A stretch of 64,000 nt of DNA from Alteraurantiacibacter buctensis (lineage in GTDB: Bacteria; Pseudomonadota; Alphaproteobacteria; Sphingomonadales; Sphingomonadaceae): positions 682,657 through 746,656 of the forward strand of contig NZ_WTYV01000002.1 in the NCBI RefSeq assembly GCF_009827655.1, read 5' to 3'. Within the stretch, counting starts at the first letter, position 1. Every line of letters starts with the position of its first letter. The notes beneath the pieces were generated by a model that made no database searches, was not told the DNA's origin, and saw nothing but the letters and a program-made list of their open reading frames with translations. Shown here piece after piece: positions 30,061 through 38,318 of the stretch. The translations under genes and the position numbers were made by a program.

Positions 30061-32097
30061 ATGAAAAACACCACAATGATGGCGGCCCTGGCGCTTGCCA
30101 CCAGCCTCACTCCCGTCTGTGCCCTGGCGCAGGTCCACCACGAAGAAGCCCCCGGCACCACCGCCGATACCACCTTTTCGGTCGGCACCATCGTCGTCAC
30201 CGCGCGCGGCATGGCGGGCAGCTCCGCCAACGTGCTCACCTCGGTCGACGTGCTGGGCGGTGACGTGGCGCAAGGCTCCGATGTCGATAACGTCTGGGAA
30301 CTGGTCGGGCGGATGCCCGGCGTGCAGGTGACCGATTTCAACCAGGGCACGACCAGCGGCAAGTTCTCGCTGCGCGGCTTCAACGGCGAAGGCACGATCA
30401 ACGCGGTCAAGCTGCTGGTGGATGGCATTCCGTCGAACAGCAACGATGGCAACATGCCCTGGATCGACATGATGTTTCCGCTGAACGTGGCCGGGATCGA
30501 GGTGGTGCGCGGCACATCCGATCCGCGCTTTGGCCTCCACGCCATCGGCGGCAGTGCCAACATCATCACCCGCAGCGGCGGCAACTACGTGGACGCGCGG
30601 GGCTCCATTGGAAGCTACGAGACCTACGAGGGCCAGGTGGCGGTGGGCATCGAGCGCGGCAGGCTGAGCCAGAACTACATGGTCGGCTACCGCGATGGCG
30701 AGGGGTACCGCGATCACGGCAACTTCGACCGGCTGAGCCTGTCGGGCCGCTGGGGGCTGAACCTGACCGAGGAAGTGCGGCTGGGGGCCATTGCCCGGTA
30801 CTACAAGGGCAATGCCGAAGAACCCGGCTACCTGACTTTTGCCGACAGTCGCCGCGATCCGCAGATGACCAATGCCTACAACGCGACCGATGCCGATGCG
30901 CGCGAGATGCAGCAATATGGCCTGACGGCGGACGTGACCTTCTCGCCCGCGCTGGACTGGTCGAGCACGTTCTACCTCAACCGCCTGCACGATGACCGTT
31001 ACGTGAAATTCTCCGCCGGGGCCTCGCAGCAGCGGCGGCTGACGATCGAGGACCATTACGGCGCGATGACCGCGCTGCACTGGCACGGTGGCATGGCCGG
31101 CGTGCCGCTGATGCTGGAGGCGGGCGGCGATGTGCAGTGGCAGGACAACCAGTCGCTGCGCTGGCTCTCGGTCGCCCGCGTGCCCACCAGCCAGACGCGC
31201 AACCAGCAGTATGACCTGACCGTGGGCGGGGCCTATGTGCAGGCGATCATCGAACCGGCCGACTGGCTGCGGATCACGCCTGCGTACCGGATCGATTGGG
31301 TGGATGGCACCTTTGCCAACCGCTTGAACAGCACCGGCGCGCCGATCAACGATTATGGCAGCATCGACCAGCCCAAGCTGTCCGTCGCCGTGCTGCCGCT
31401 GGCGGGGCTGACGCTTTATGGCAACTGGGGCAAGACCTACCAGATCGGCCTCGCTTCGGGTGCCTACCTGATCCCGCCGCGGCTGGTGGACCTTGACCCG
31501 TCCATCAACGAGGGGTGGGAACTGGGCGCGAAGTACGAGGTGGGCGATGCCGTCCAGGCGCGCGTGGCCTGGTGGCAGCAGACCGCCAGCGGCGAGATTG
31601 CCCGCAAGCTCAACGATCCGCTGGGCGATTTCGAGAACGTGGGGGCCACCCGCCGCAAGGGGCTGGACGTGCAGGCCAGCCTGTCACCCGTGCAGGGCCT
31701 CAGCCTGTGGGGCGCCCTGGCCTGGCAGAAGGCGGTGATCACCGTGCCGCCCGCCGCCACGCCGCAATACCTGGGCAACCGCATCGACCACACGCCCGAA
31801 TGGCTGTGGTCCGGCGGGGTGGAGGTGCAGCCGGTCGGCGGCCTCACCCTGTTGTTTGCCGGGCGCGGGGCCAGCAAGTATGACCTGACCAGTGCCAATG
31901 CCGAGGGCCGCTGGGGCGGGATGACCGCGTTCGACGTGACGGCCCTTTACGCCCTGACCGAACACCTGGACCTGGGCCTGGCGGTGAAGAACATCACCAG
32001 CGCCTACTACGAATACGTCTGGTGGGACGGCGCGCAGACGTTGCACAGCCCGGCCGATGGCCGCAACGTCACGCTCAGCCTGCGGGCCCGCTACTGA
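30061..32097 (+). CDS. TonB-dependent receptor, FecA/metal-siderophore-like
   Basis: A 678-residue receptor with a signal peptide (SLTPVCALAQ), a TonB-box-like region TIVVTARG and a plug carrying RMPGVQVTDFNQGTTSGKFSLRGF and IEVVRGTSDPRFGLHAIGG. The barrel ends NVTLSLRARY. It lies between another receptor and a PepSY protein whose ATG overlaps its stop (TGATG at 32095-32099), so it is translated with the latter. The ligand could be a metal chelate; FecA-like siderophore receptors commonly pair with PepSY-associated membrane proteins that act as reductases or auxiliaries. Confidence 0.85.
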   Translation: MKNTTMMAALALATSLTPVCALAQVHHEEAPGTTADTTFSVGTIVVTARGMAGSSANVLTSVDVLGGDVAQGSDVDNVWELVGRMPGVQVTDFNQGTTSGKFSLRGFNGEGTINAVKLLVDGIPSNSNDGNMPWIDMMFPLNVAGIEVVRGTSDPRFGLHAIGGSANIITRSGGNYVDARGSIGSYETYEGQVAVGIERGRLSQNYMVGYRDGEGYRDHGNFDRLSLSGRWGLNLTEEVRLGAIARYYKGNAEEPGYLTFADSRRDPQMTNAYNATDADAREMQQYGLTADVTFSPALDWSSTFYLNRLHDDRYVKFSAGASQQRRLTIEDHYGAMTALHWHGGMAGVPLMLEAGGDVQWQDNQSLRWLSVARVPTSQTRNQQYDLTVGGAYVQAIIEPADWLRITPAYRIDWVDGTFANRLNSTGAPINDYGSIDQPKLSVAVLPLAGLTLYGNWGKTYQIGLASGAYLIPPRLVDLDPSINEGWELGAKYEVGDAVQARVAWWQQTASGEIARKLNDPLGDFENVGATRRKGLDVQASLSPVQGLSLWGALAWQKAVITVPPAATPQYLGNRIDHTPEWLWSGGVEVQPVGGLTLLFAGRGASKYDLTSANAEGRWGGMTAFDVTALYALTEHLDLGLAVKNITSAYYEYVWWDGAQTLHSPADGRNVTLSLRARY

Positions 32098-33197
32098 TGC
32101 GCCAGCGGGGGGACCGGTTGCGCCATGCCGTGCGAAGGCTGCACCTGTGGCTGGGGCTGGGCGCGGGTGCGCTGCTGGTCCTCCTGGGGCTGACCGGATC
32201 GATCCTCGTCTTCTACCCGCAACTGGATGCCGTGCTGCATCCCGAACTGCGGGCGGAGGGCGAGGGGCCCCCCGATTTCGACCGCGTACTGGCCACCCTG
32301 CGCGCGGAGTTTCCCGACAAGGCCGGGCCGTGGCGGCTGGAGGTGACCGGCGGGCGGGGCGCGATCCCGGCGCGCTATTACAACCCGCCCGAGCGGGAGG
32401 GGCACGCCTTCCGCCCGATGATGGTCTGGCTCAGCCCCGATGGCGCGCGGGTGCTGCGGCGCGACTATTGGGGGGAGTACGCCGTCACCTTCATCTATGA
32501 CCTGCACTATCGCCTGCTGCTGGGCGAGACGGGGGGCAAGGTGGTGGGCTGGAGTGGCTTCGTGTTGCTGGCACTGATGCTGTCCGGCCTGTGGGCCTGG
32601 TGGCCGCGCGGCTCCTGGCGCAAGGCGCTGCGCTTCAAGCGCCACGCGGCGCGCCAGCGGGCCCTGCGTGACTGGCACAAGCTGGCGGGTCTGGGTGGCC
32701 TGGCCTTCCTGCTGATCCTGACCGTGACGGGGATCATGCTCGCCCTGCAGGAGGAAAGTGACGCCGCGCTGGCGGCAGCGGGCCTGCCGGTAGTGGCCAT
32801 GCCGCATGTCCATGACCACGGCAGCGGCGGGGTGGCCATTCGGCCCAGCGGAGCCGTGGCTGCCGCGCTCAAGAGCTTGCCCGGCGCGCGGGTGGCCTGG
32901 ATCGAGACACCGCCAGCCAGCGGCGGATTCTATCGCCTGCGGATGCAGGTGGCGGGCGACCCGTCGTTCCGCTTCCCGCACAGCTATGCGTGGGTGGATG
33001 CGGCGACCGGGCGGGTGCTTGCCATCCACGATGCCCGTGCGGCGGGGGCAGGAGGCACGGTCAACCTGTGGCTCCACCCGCTGCACGATGGCTCCGCCGG
33101 GGGCATATGGGGCCGGCTGCTGGCCTTCCTTGCCGGGCTGGTGCCGCTGCTGCTGTTCGTCACCGGCTGGCTGCGCTGGCGGGGCCGGGCGCGCTAG
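32097..33197 (+). CDS. PepSY-associated transmembrane protein
   Basis: A 366-residue inner-membrane protein with a first helix HLWLGLGAGALLVLLGLTGSILVFY, typical of PepSY_TM proteins, and later helices (WSGFVLLALMLSGLWAWWPRGSW, WHKLAGLGGLAFLLILTVTGIMLAL, and a last one near the C-terminus). A periplasmic loop carries His-rich HVHDHGSGG. Members lie next to TonB receptors and are thought to help in iron or copper reduction and uptake. The stop shares the palindromic CTAG (33194-33197) with the stop of the opposite gene. Confidence 0.88.
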   Translation: MRQRGDRLRHAVRRLHLWLGLGAGALLVLLGLTGSILVFYPQLDAVLHPELRAEGEGPPDFDRVLATLRAEFPDKAGPWRLEVTGGRGAIPARYYNPPEREGHAFRPMMVWLSPDGARVLRRDYWGEYAVTFIYDLHYRLLLGETGGKVVGWSGFVLLALMLSGLWAWWPRGSWRKALRFKRHAARQRALRDWHKLAGLGGLAFLLILTVTGIMLALQEESDAALAAAGLPVVAMPHVHDHGSGGVAIRPSGAVAAALKSLPGARVAWIETPPASGGFYRLRMQVAGDPSFRFPHSYAWVDAATGRVLAIHDARAAGAGGTVNLWLHPLHDGSAGGIWGRLLAFLAGLVPLLLFVTGWLRWRGRAR

Positions 33198-33940
33198 GCC
33201 AGCTTCGCCAGCATCCACAAGCCCATCCCGATCATCGCCAGGTTCTCGGTTAGGGACACAAAGCCCAGTGGCACTTTCGAACTGCCGCCCACGCAGGCGC
33301 ATTTCAGCTCGCGCTTGTCGATGTAGACCGCCTTGAACACGCTGACCGCGCCGATCGTGCCGATGAACAGCGACACCGGGATCGACAGCCAGGGCAGGGC
33401 GTGGGCCGTCATCAGCACGCCCGCCAGCGCTTCGCCATAGGGATAGACGCGCCCGTATGGCACCCAGCGTCTGGCCAGCAGGTCATAGTTGAGGAACATG
33501 GTGGCGAAGGCCTCCACATCCTGCAGCTTGAGCAGGGCGAGCAGGCACATCGACAGGCTGACGAACCATTCCGCCGCAGCCACGGTCAGCACGGTGCCGC
33601 TCATGTGCCAGCTCAGCGCGCCCGCCATCGCCGCGGCCATGGCGAACAGGGCCAGCACGGGACGATAGCTGACGGCATCCTTGTCCGGCACGGCAAGGCC
33701 GAAGTGGCGTCGCAGGTCGTCGAACCCGCCGATACGCTGGCCATCGATGAACACCTGCGGCGTGGTGGCGACACCATGCTGCGCCTTGAAAGCGTCCACC
33801 TGCTCGCGCGTGGTCAGCACGTGATCCTCCACCCGGTAGCCGCGCGAGCGCAGCAGGTGCCGCGCTTTCAGCCCGTACGGGCAGGTGTGATGTTCCAGCA
33901 CCATGCGGTGCAGCACCGCCGTCTTCCCGTCGCTTGCCAT
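33194..33940 (-). CDS. Glutaredoxin-MauE fusion protein
   Basis: A 248-residue protein with two parts. Residues 8-80 are a glutaredoxin fold with active site C20-PYG (only one Cys) and conserved TTPQVFIDGQRIGGFDDL. From about 90 to the end lie four membrane helices of the MauE/DoxX type, including VEAFATMFLNYDLLARRWVPYGRVYPYGEA and, at the end, KCACVGGSSKVPLGFVSL with C214 and C216. Such proteins may pass electrons or metals at the membrane. A CsoR-type palindrome lies 24-44 bases upstream of its start, linking it to copper or persulphide stress, in line with the receptors next door. Confidence 0.82.
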   Translation of the reverse strand: MASDGKTAVLHRMVLEHHTCPYGLKARHLLRSRGYRVEDHVLTTREQVDAFKAQHGVATTPQVFIDGQRIGGFDDLRRHFGLAVPDKDAVSYRPVLALFAMAAAMAGALSWHMSGTVLTVAAAEWFVSLSMCLLALLKLQDVEAFATMFLNYDLLARRWVPYGRVYPYGEALAGVLMTAHALPWLSIPVSLFIGTIGAVSVFKAVYIDKRELKCACVGGSSKVPLGFVSLTENLAMIGMGLWMLAKLA

Positions 33941-33963
33941 GACTGTCGCTTCCCCATTCCGGA

Positions 33964-33984
33964 ATATACCCTAGGGGGGTATAT
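33964..33984 (-). promoter_or_regulatory. CsoR/CstR-type operator
   Basis: ATATACC (33964-33970) and GGTATAT (33978-33984) form perfect inverted arms around CTAGGGG. The C-rich and G-rich core ACCCTAGGGGGGT resembles operators of CsoR-family repressors (ATACCCC-type palindromes sensing Cu(I) or persulphide). It lies just upstream of the leftward glutaredoxin-MauE gene, where the repressor would block transcription. No csoR gene is in this window. Confidence 0.6.
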
Positions 33985-34003
33985 GGAGCAGGGCGTGACA
34001 GTT

Positions 34004-34687
34004 TCAAGGCCCGGGCGTGGCCGGTGGTTCGATCCAGCGCATCACGCCGCCGGCAAACGGCGTCCATCGGCCCATCGGCAGGCCGGCATCGGCCAGCCGT
34101 TCGCCGGTCCAGGTGTTGCAGGAATTGGCCAGGGTATAGTGGCCCAGCGCTGCGTAATAGGTGTCTCCCCTCTCCACCCCGCGCAATGGCTGGCGCGGGC
34201 CGCCGCCGGCATCGGGCAGGCTGGCACGGATCGAGCGGGCCAGTCGCCGGTAGCCCGCGCGGCTGATTACCACCGGACGGTGGTCCGGGCCGGGGGCGGG
34301 GCGGACATAGCTGGCCACGCGCATCACCGAAGGCCCCCCGGCAAAGGCGATCCGCAGCGCCGTGCCGATCTTCAGGTCACCCCAGGTGGGCGTGTCGAGG
34401 AATACCTCGCGCTCGCCCCAGCCGATCGAGACGTGGGTGGGCATCTCGCCCCCGCGCGCCAGCGCCACGCCGGGAAAATCCTGCCGCCAGTCCACGTCCT
34501 GCGTGACCATGGGCATGACGATGGCGGTGTGGATGCCGTTGGTCTCGACCATGACTTCCACGCCGTCAGCGCGAGGTCCGGCAGCGCTATCGGCATCGTT
34601 ATTGCGCGGGATCAGCGCTCCGGCCCAGCCGGCCAGCACGAACAGCCCCGCCGCCAGCGCCATGCCCGCCAGGATGCGGGCCAGCAC
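34004..34687 (-). CDS. TIGR02117/DUF2459 family membrane-anchored protein
   Basis: A protein of about 227 residues with an N-terminal membrane segment (RILAGMALAAGLFVLAGWAGALIP) and an exported domain with NGIHTAIVMPM, THVSIGWGEREVFLDTPTWGDL, RPVVISRAGYRRL and LANSCNTWTGERLADAGLPMGRWTPF. I recognise this as TIGR02117 (DUF2459), a conserved family of unknown function; the N-Cys-N arrangement near its end suggests a papain/NlpC-like hydrolase, a tentative idea. The frame has no ATG near its start. I choose GTG 34687, 14 bases after the prmA stop; ATG 34663 is the alternative. Confidence 0.78.
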   Translation of the reverse strand: MLARILAGMALAAGLFVLAGWAGALIPRNNDADSAAGPRADGVEVMVETNGIHTAIVMPMVTQDVDWRQDFPGVALARGGEMPTHVSIGWGEREVFLDTPTWGDLKIGTALRIAFAGGPSVMRVASYVRPAPGPDHRPVVISRAGYRRLARSIRASLPDAGGGPRQPLRGVERGDTYYAALGHYTLANSCNTWTGERLADAGLPMGRWTPFAGGVMRWIEPPATPGP

Positions 34688-34701
34688 GCTTGCGGCCAGC
34701 C

Positions 34702-35607
34702 TTACCCGCGATAGCGCTGGCGCAGCCACAGCACGGCCCAGTCCCCCCGGTGGAGTCGCTGTTGCAGGCGGAAGCCCGCCTTGCGATAGGCCGCCAGCAC
34801 CGCCGCCTCCTGCGTTACCAGCAGGCCGGACAGGACAATATGCCCCCGCTCGCAAACGGAAGCGGCAAAGTCCGGTGCCAGGTCGATCAGCGGCCCGGCC
34901 AGGATGTTGGCGATCAGCAGGTCATAGGGCGCGCGGGCTTGCAGGAACTCGTCCGCCATCCCTTCCGCCACCACCATCGCCAGCGCGCCGGGCTCGGTAC
35001 CCATGGTAAAGCCGTTGAGCGCGGCGTTCTCCTCCACGGCGGGTAGGCATACCGGATCGATGTCGCTGGCGCTGGCCTTGGCGTGCGGCCACAGGACCAT
35101 CGCGGCAAAGGCCAGCAGGCCCGTGCCGGTGCCGATATCGGCCACATTGCGGATCACCAGCCCCTGCCGTTTCATCGTATCGAGCATGGCCAGGCAGCCC
35201 CAGGTGGTGGCGTGCTGGCCGGTGCCGAAAGCCTGTGCGGCGGGGATGCAGAAGCTGGTTACACCTGCTTCCGCGCAGGGGGCGTGGTCGGGCGTGTGGA
35301 CGAAGAAGCGCCCGGCGCGGATAGGGTCCACGCCCTTCTGGCTTTCCACCACCCAGTCCGCGTCGGGCAGCTTCTCCGCCGTCAGCGCGGGGGCGGGGGC
35401 ATCGAACAGCGCGGCCACGGCCTGCGTCTGGGCCTTGGTGGGCTTGCCGGGGGTATAGGCGTCCAGCACCCAGTCATCAGGCCGGTCGGGGGCGATCTCG
35501 TAGCCGGTCAGGACCACGTCCTCGTCCCAGTCCCACGCCTCGTCCCGCCGCTCCAGCGCGGCTTCGACCAATTCCTTGCTTGCGTGGGCGACCAGTTTCC
35601 AGCTCAT
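34702..35607 (-). CDS. prmA: Ribosomal protein L11 methyltransferase PrmA
   Basis: PrmA trimethylates ribosomal protein L11 with SAM. The 301-residue protein has an N-terminal substrate domain (GKPTKAQTQAVAALFD) and a class I methyltransferase fold with AFGTGQHATTWGCL, VADIGTGTGLLAFAAM and the DLLIANILAGPL catalytic loop, as in the family. It is translated from an ATG that overlaps the stop of the metallo-beta-lactamase gene by 4 bases, so the two are in one operon. Confidence 0.95.
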   Translation of the reverse strand: MSWKLVAHASKELVEAALERRDEAWDWDEDVVLTGYEIAPDRPDDWVLDAYTPGKPTKAQTQAVAALFDAPAPALTAEKLPDADWVVESQKGVDPIRAGRFFVHTPDHAPCAEAGVTSFCIPAAQAFGTGQHATTWGCLAMLDTMKRQGLVIRNVADIGTGTGLLAFAAMVLWPHAKASASDIDPVCLPAVEENAALNGFTMGTEPGALAMVVAEGMADEFLQARAPYDLLIANILAGPLIDLAPDFAASVCERGHIVLSGLLVTQEAAVLAAYRKAGFRLQQRLHRGDWAVLWLRQRYRG

Positions 35608-36518
35608 GGCCGTGCTTCACCGGCAAGGCGCGTGGCGAAAGTGGCTTCCGCCCGCGCGGCATAGGCGGCGCATCCCGCGGGATCGGCCAGCGGCGCACTG
35701 CCTGACAGGCGGGCGGCCAGGTTGCTCGCCTCCGGGTGGGGTGTGATCAGCACGCCGCACGGCACTGTGGCGGCCTTGGCAAAGGCGGCGCGCACACCGG
35801 CCACATAGTCCGGGTGGTCGGTGAAGCGATAGTCGTCCGCCGCCGGGGTGCTCAGCGAATCCATGTAGGCCATCGTCTGGCACCGGCTGCCTTCGCACGA
35901 TTGCCAGGTCCAGCTGGTGGAGCCGGGGGTGTGCACGGGGTTGGAGTGGGCCACGAACGTGGTGTCGCCCAGGGTGATCGATCCGCCATCCTGGATCACG
36001 CTGTCGATAGCGAACCCGGTGAAGCGCGGGATGATGGTGGCCTGCGGGTCATAGGGCCAAGGCTCGCCCGTCTGCAGCGGCTGGCGGGCGGGTTCCAGCG
36101 CGGCAGTCAGCGCGCCGGTCATCCGCTGCAATTCCGCGGTGGCACCAACGTGGTCGAGATGTTCGTGGCTGGACAGCAGCCACTTCACATCTGCCAGCCG
36201 GACACCGACTTTCTCGATATTCGCGGCGATCAGCGGGGCGGCCTCGGGCATGCCGGTATCGAGCAGCACGGCCCCGTCATCGGTCACCACCAGCAGCGCG
36301 GTGATCCCGCAGGTGCCGACCATGTACGTGTTGCCGTAGATTCGCGTCGGCGGAGCGGGCTTGACCCAGCCATCGCTCCCCTGCGGCGCATCGGCACAGG
36401 CGGCGACCCATTGGGCAGGCGTGACTACCTGCGCCGCAACGGACTGCGACGGCGCGGGAGCGGGCGCGCAGGAAGCCAGAGCCAGGGCGGCGCAGAGCGT
36501 GATGGGGAGAGCTTTCAT
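35604..36518 (-). CDS. Subclass B3 metallo-beta-lactamase, lipoprotein-like
   Basis: A 304-residue zinc hydrolase with a lipoprotein signal (LALASC, Cys17). The B3 metal ligands are all visible: HEHLDH (H118, H120, D122, H123), HTPGSTSWTW with H196, and ITPHPEA with H261. MDSLSTP at 219-225 carries the family Asp-Ser. Enzymes of this class break carbapenems and other beta-lactams, and such chromosomal genes are known from Erythrobacter species. No BlaI-type box lies in front of it. It is followed by prmA with a 4-base overlap and preceded 51 bases away by a short-chain dehydrogenase gene on the same strand. Actual substrate range is unknown. Confidence 0.9.
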   Translation of the reverse strand: MKALPITLCAALALASCAPAPAPSQSVAAQVVTPAQWVAACADAPQGSDGWVKPAPPTRIYGNTYMVGTCGITALLVVTDDGAVLLDTGMPEAAPLIAANIEKVGVRLADVKWLLSSHEHLDHVGATAELQRMTGALTAALEPARQPLQTGEPWPYDPQATIIPRFTGFAIDSVIQDGGSITLGDTTFVAHSNPVHTPGSTSWTWQSCEGSRCQTMAYMDSLSTPAADDYRFTDHPDYVAGVRAAFAKAATVPCGVLITPHPEASNLAARLSGSAPLADPAGCAAYAARAEATFATRLAGEARP

Positions 36519-36569
36519 GCAGGTCCTTTGGCAGCGTAACGCGCCGCCGTCATGCGCGCTTTTGCGGTC

Positions 36570-37280
36570 CTAGCGAACATAACTGGCGCCATTGGCATCG
36601 ATGGTGGCGCCGGTCATGCTGGCAGGGGCATCCAGCGCGCAGAATACGGCAATTTGCGCAATCTCCTCCGGCGTCGCCACGCGGCCCAGCGGAATGTCCT
36701 GCAACAGCCCCGCGCCGCCCCGGCTGGCCAGGTAATCCCCGGCCATCGCGGTATCGGTGAAACCCGGCGTGATCGCGAAGCTGAGGATCCCTTCGGCCGC
36801 ATAGGCGCGGGCGATGGTCTTGTGCAGCGCCAGCATCCCGCCCTTGGCCGCGGCATAGTGCCAGTGCTCGGGCGAATCCCCCCGGTGGCCCGCGCGGCTG
36901 GCCACGTGGACGATGCGGCCCGCCAAGCCCCGTTCACGCCAGTGGCGCACGGCATAGCGGCTGAGTTGCGCCGCGCTGGTCAGGTTGATCCGCAGGGTAT
37001 CCTCCCACCGGTCCAGCCAGGCGATGTCGCTGGCGTCCAGCGGGCTGGCTTCGAACAGGCCGGCGTTGTTGATAAGCACGTCCACCTGTCCGCCGCTGCG
37101 CTCCAGCGCCTCGGCCCACAGCATGTGCGGGGCGGCGGGCTCGGCGAAATCGGCGGCAATCGTACCTGCGTCCACCGCGCGCGTGGCATGGCCGATCACC
37201 GTGGCGCCGCGCGCAGCCAGGCCCGCCGCGATGGCCGCCCCTATGCCGCGGGAACTGCCGGTTACAAGGATCGTGGTCAT
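36570..37280 (-). CDS. Short-chain dehydrogenase/reductase
   Basis: A 236-residue SDR with a Rossmann nucleotide site (VTGSSRGIGAAIAAGL, residues 5-20), VLINNAGLFE, and a catalytic YAAAK preceded by VASRAGHRG. The C-terminal DANGASYVR replaces the usual DGG ending. Its substrate cannot be told from the sequence; such enzymes often reduce 3-oxoacyl or sugar compounds. ATG 37280 begins MTTILVTG directly before the nucleotide fold. It heads the run towards the metallo-beta-lactamase and prmA and is divergent from sdhC. Confidence 0.9.
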   Translation of the reverse strand: MTTILVTGSSRGIGAAIAAGLAARGATVIGHATRAVDAGTIAADFAEPAAPHMLWAEALERSGGQVDVLINNAGLFEASPLDASDIAWLDRWEDTLRINLTSAAQLSRYAVRHWRERGLAGRIVHVASRAGHRGDSPEHWHYAAAKGGMLALHKTIARAYAAEGILSFAITPGFTDTAMAGDYLASRGGAGLLQDIPLGRVATPEEIAQIAVFCALDAPASMTGATIDANGASYVR

Positions 37281-37434
37281 GCCCGCCAGCCTAGCTGGCC
37301 CATCGCGCAAGAGAAAGGGCGGCACGGGGAAAAATACCGCCCAAGGGCCGCTTGCCTCACGGCTGCTATCCGCTAAGTGGGGCGCAACAGCGTGTGCGGG
37401 GCGCGCACGCGAAGGACTCGATTGGAGCCGGGGC

Positions 37435-37815
37435 ATGGCCACAAGACCCTTATCGCCGCATCTCACCATCTGGAAATGGGGGCCGCACATGCTGGTCTCG
37501 ATCCTGCACCGGATTACAGGCGATGGCATGGCGCTGGTCGGCATCCCGGTGCTGCTGTGGTGGCTGGGTGCGCTGGCGGCGGGGCCGGAAGCCTATGCCA
37601 CGTTCCAGGAGCAGGCCAATTCCTGGTATGGCATGGTGGTGCTGGTGGGCCTGTCGTGGGCCTTCTTCAACCACCTGTGCAGCGGCATCCGCCACTTCGT
37701 GCTGGATATGGGCGCGGGTTTTGAACTGGATACCAACAAGCGCTGGTCGGTCCTCTCGATCGTCATCGCCGTGGTGCTGACCGTGGGCTTCTGGGCCGCG
37801 GTCTGGTTTGTGTAA
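37435..37815 (+). CDS. sdhC: Succinate dehydrogenase cytochrome b556 subunit
   Basis: SdhC is a membrane anchor of complex II that holds haem b and a ubiquinone site. The 126-residue protein begins MATRPLSPHLTIWKWGPHMLVSILHRITGDG, containing the SPHL...SILHRITG signature, and has three helices, with HLCSGIRHFVLD carrying the haem-ligand region. It is followed 14 bases later by sdhD, then sdhA. The start at 37435 follows GGAGCCGGGGC. Confidence 0.95.
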   Translation: MATRPLSPHLTIWKWGPHMLVSILHRITGDGMALVGIPVLLWWLGALAAGPEAYATFQEQANSWYGMVVLVGLSWAFFNHLCSGIRHFVLDMGAGFELDTNKRWSVLSIVIAVVLTVGFWAAVWFV

Positions 37816-37829
37816 GAGGGGCGCGGGCA

Positions 37830-38318
37830 ATGGGTAACGGAACTCGGCTGGGCAAGGTTCGCGGCCTTGGCTCTGCGCGGCACGGCTCGGGCGAATGGAT
37901 GCGCCAGCACGTGCTGGCTGCCGGCAACATGCTGTGCAGCATCTTCCTGGCGGTCAGCATCATCGCGCTGCCGGACCTGGGATACGAGACGGTCACCGCG
38001 TGGCTGGCCAAGCCCTTTCCGGCCACCGTGGCGGTGCTGTTCGTGGTCACCACGCTGTGGCACGCCCGGCTGGGCCTGCAGGTGGTTATCGAGGACTATG
38101 TCCACGTGGAAAGCAACAAGTTCGCCCTGCTGCTGGTGATGGACCTGCTGGCCGCCACCGGCGCCACCTATGGCGTGATCAGCGTGATCCAGCTTGTGAC
38201 CCACCAGGACACGCTGACGCAGGAAGATGTCCAGCAGCAGCTGGGCCAGATGATGCAGCAGATGCAGCAGATGCAGATGATGGGCGTGCCTGGTGGCGCA
38301 CCGGGAGGCGTACAGTGA
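37830..38318 (+). CDS. sdhD: Succinate dehydrogenase hydrophobic membrane anchor subunit
   Basis: SdhD is the second membrane anchor of complex II. The 162-residue protein has three helices ([55 protein letters not shown]) and [15 protein letters not shown], the family signature. It is longer than usual because of a C-terminal tail of about 30 residues rich in Gln and Met ([17 protein letters not shown]) with no obvious role. The GTGA overlap at 38315-38318 couples it to sdhA. Confidence 0.93.
   Translation: MGNGTRLGKVRGLGSARHGSGEWMRQHVLAAGNMLCSIFLAVSIIALPDLGYETVTAWLAKPFPATVAVLFVVTTLWHARLGLQVVIEDYVHVESNKFALLLVMDLLAATGATYGVISVIQLVTHQDTLTQEDVQQQLGQMMQQMQQMQMMGVPGGAPGGVQ

Noticed and set aside
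36519..36569. A BlaI box in front of the B3 metallo-beta-lactamase, linking it to the BlaI/BlaR1-like pair 11 kb away
   Set aside because: No TACA-N2-TGTA palindrome is present in the 51 bases before the gene.
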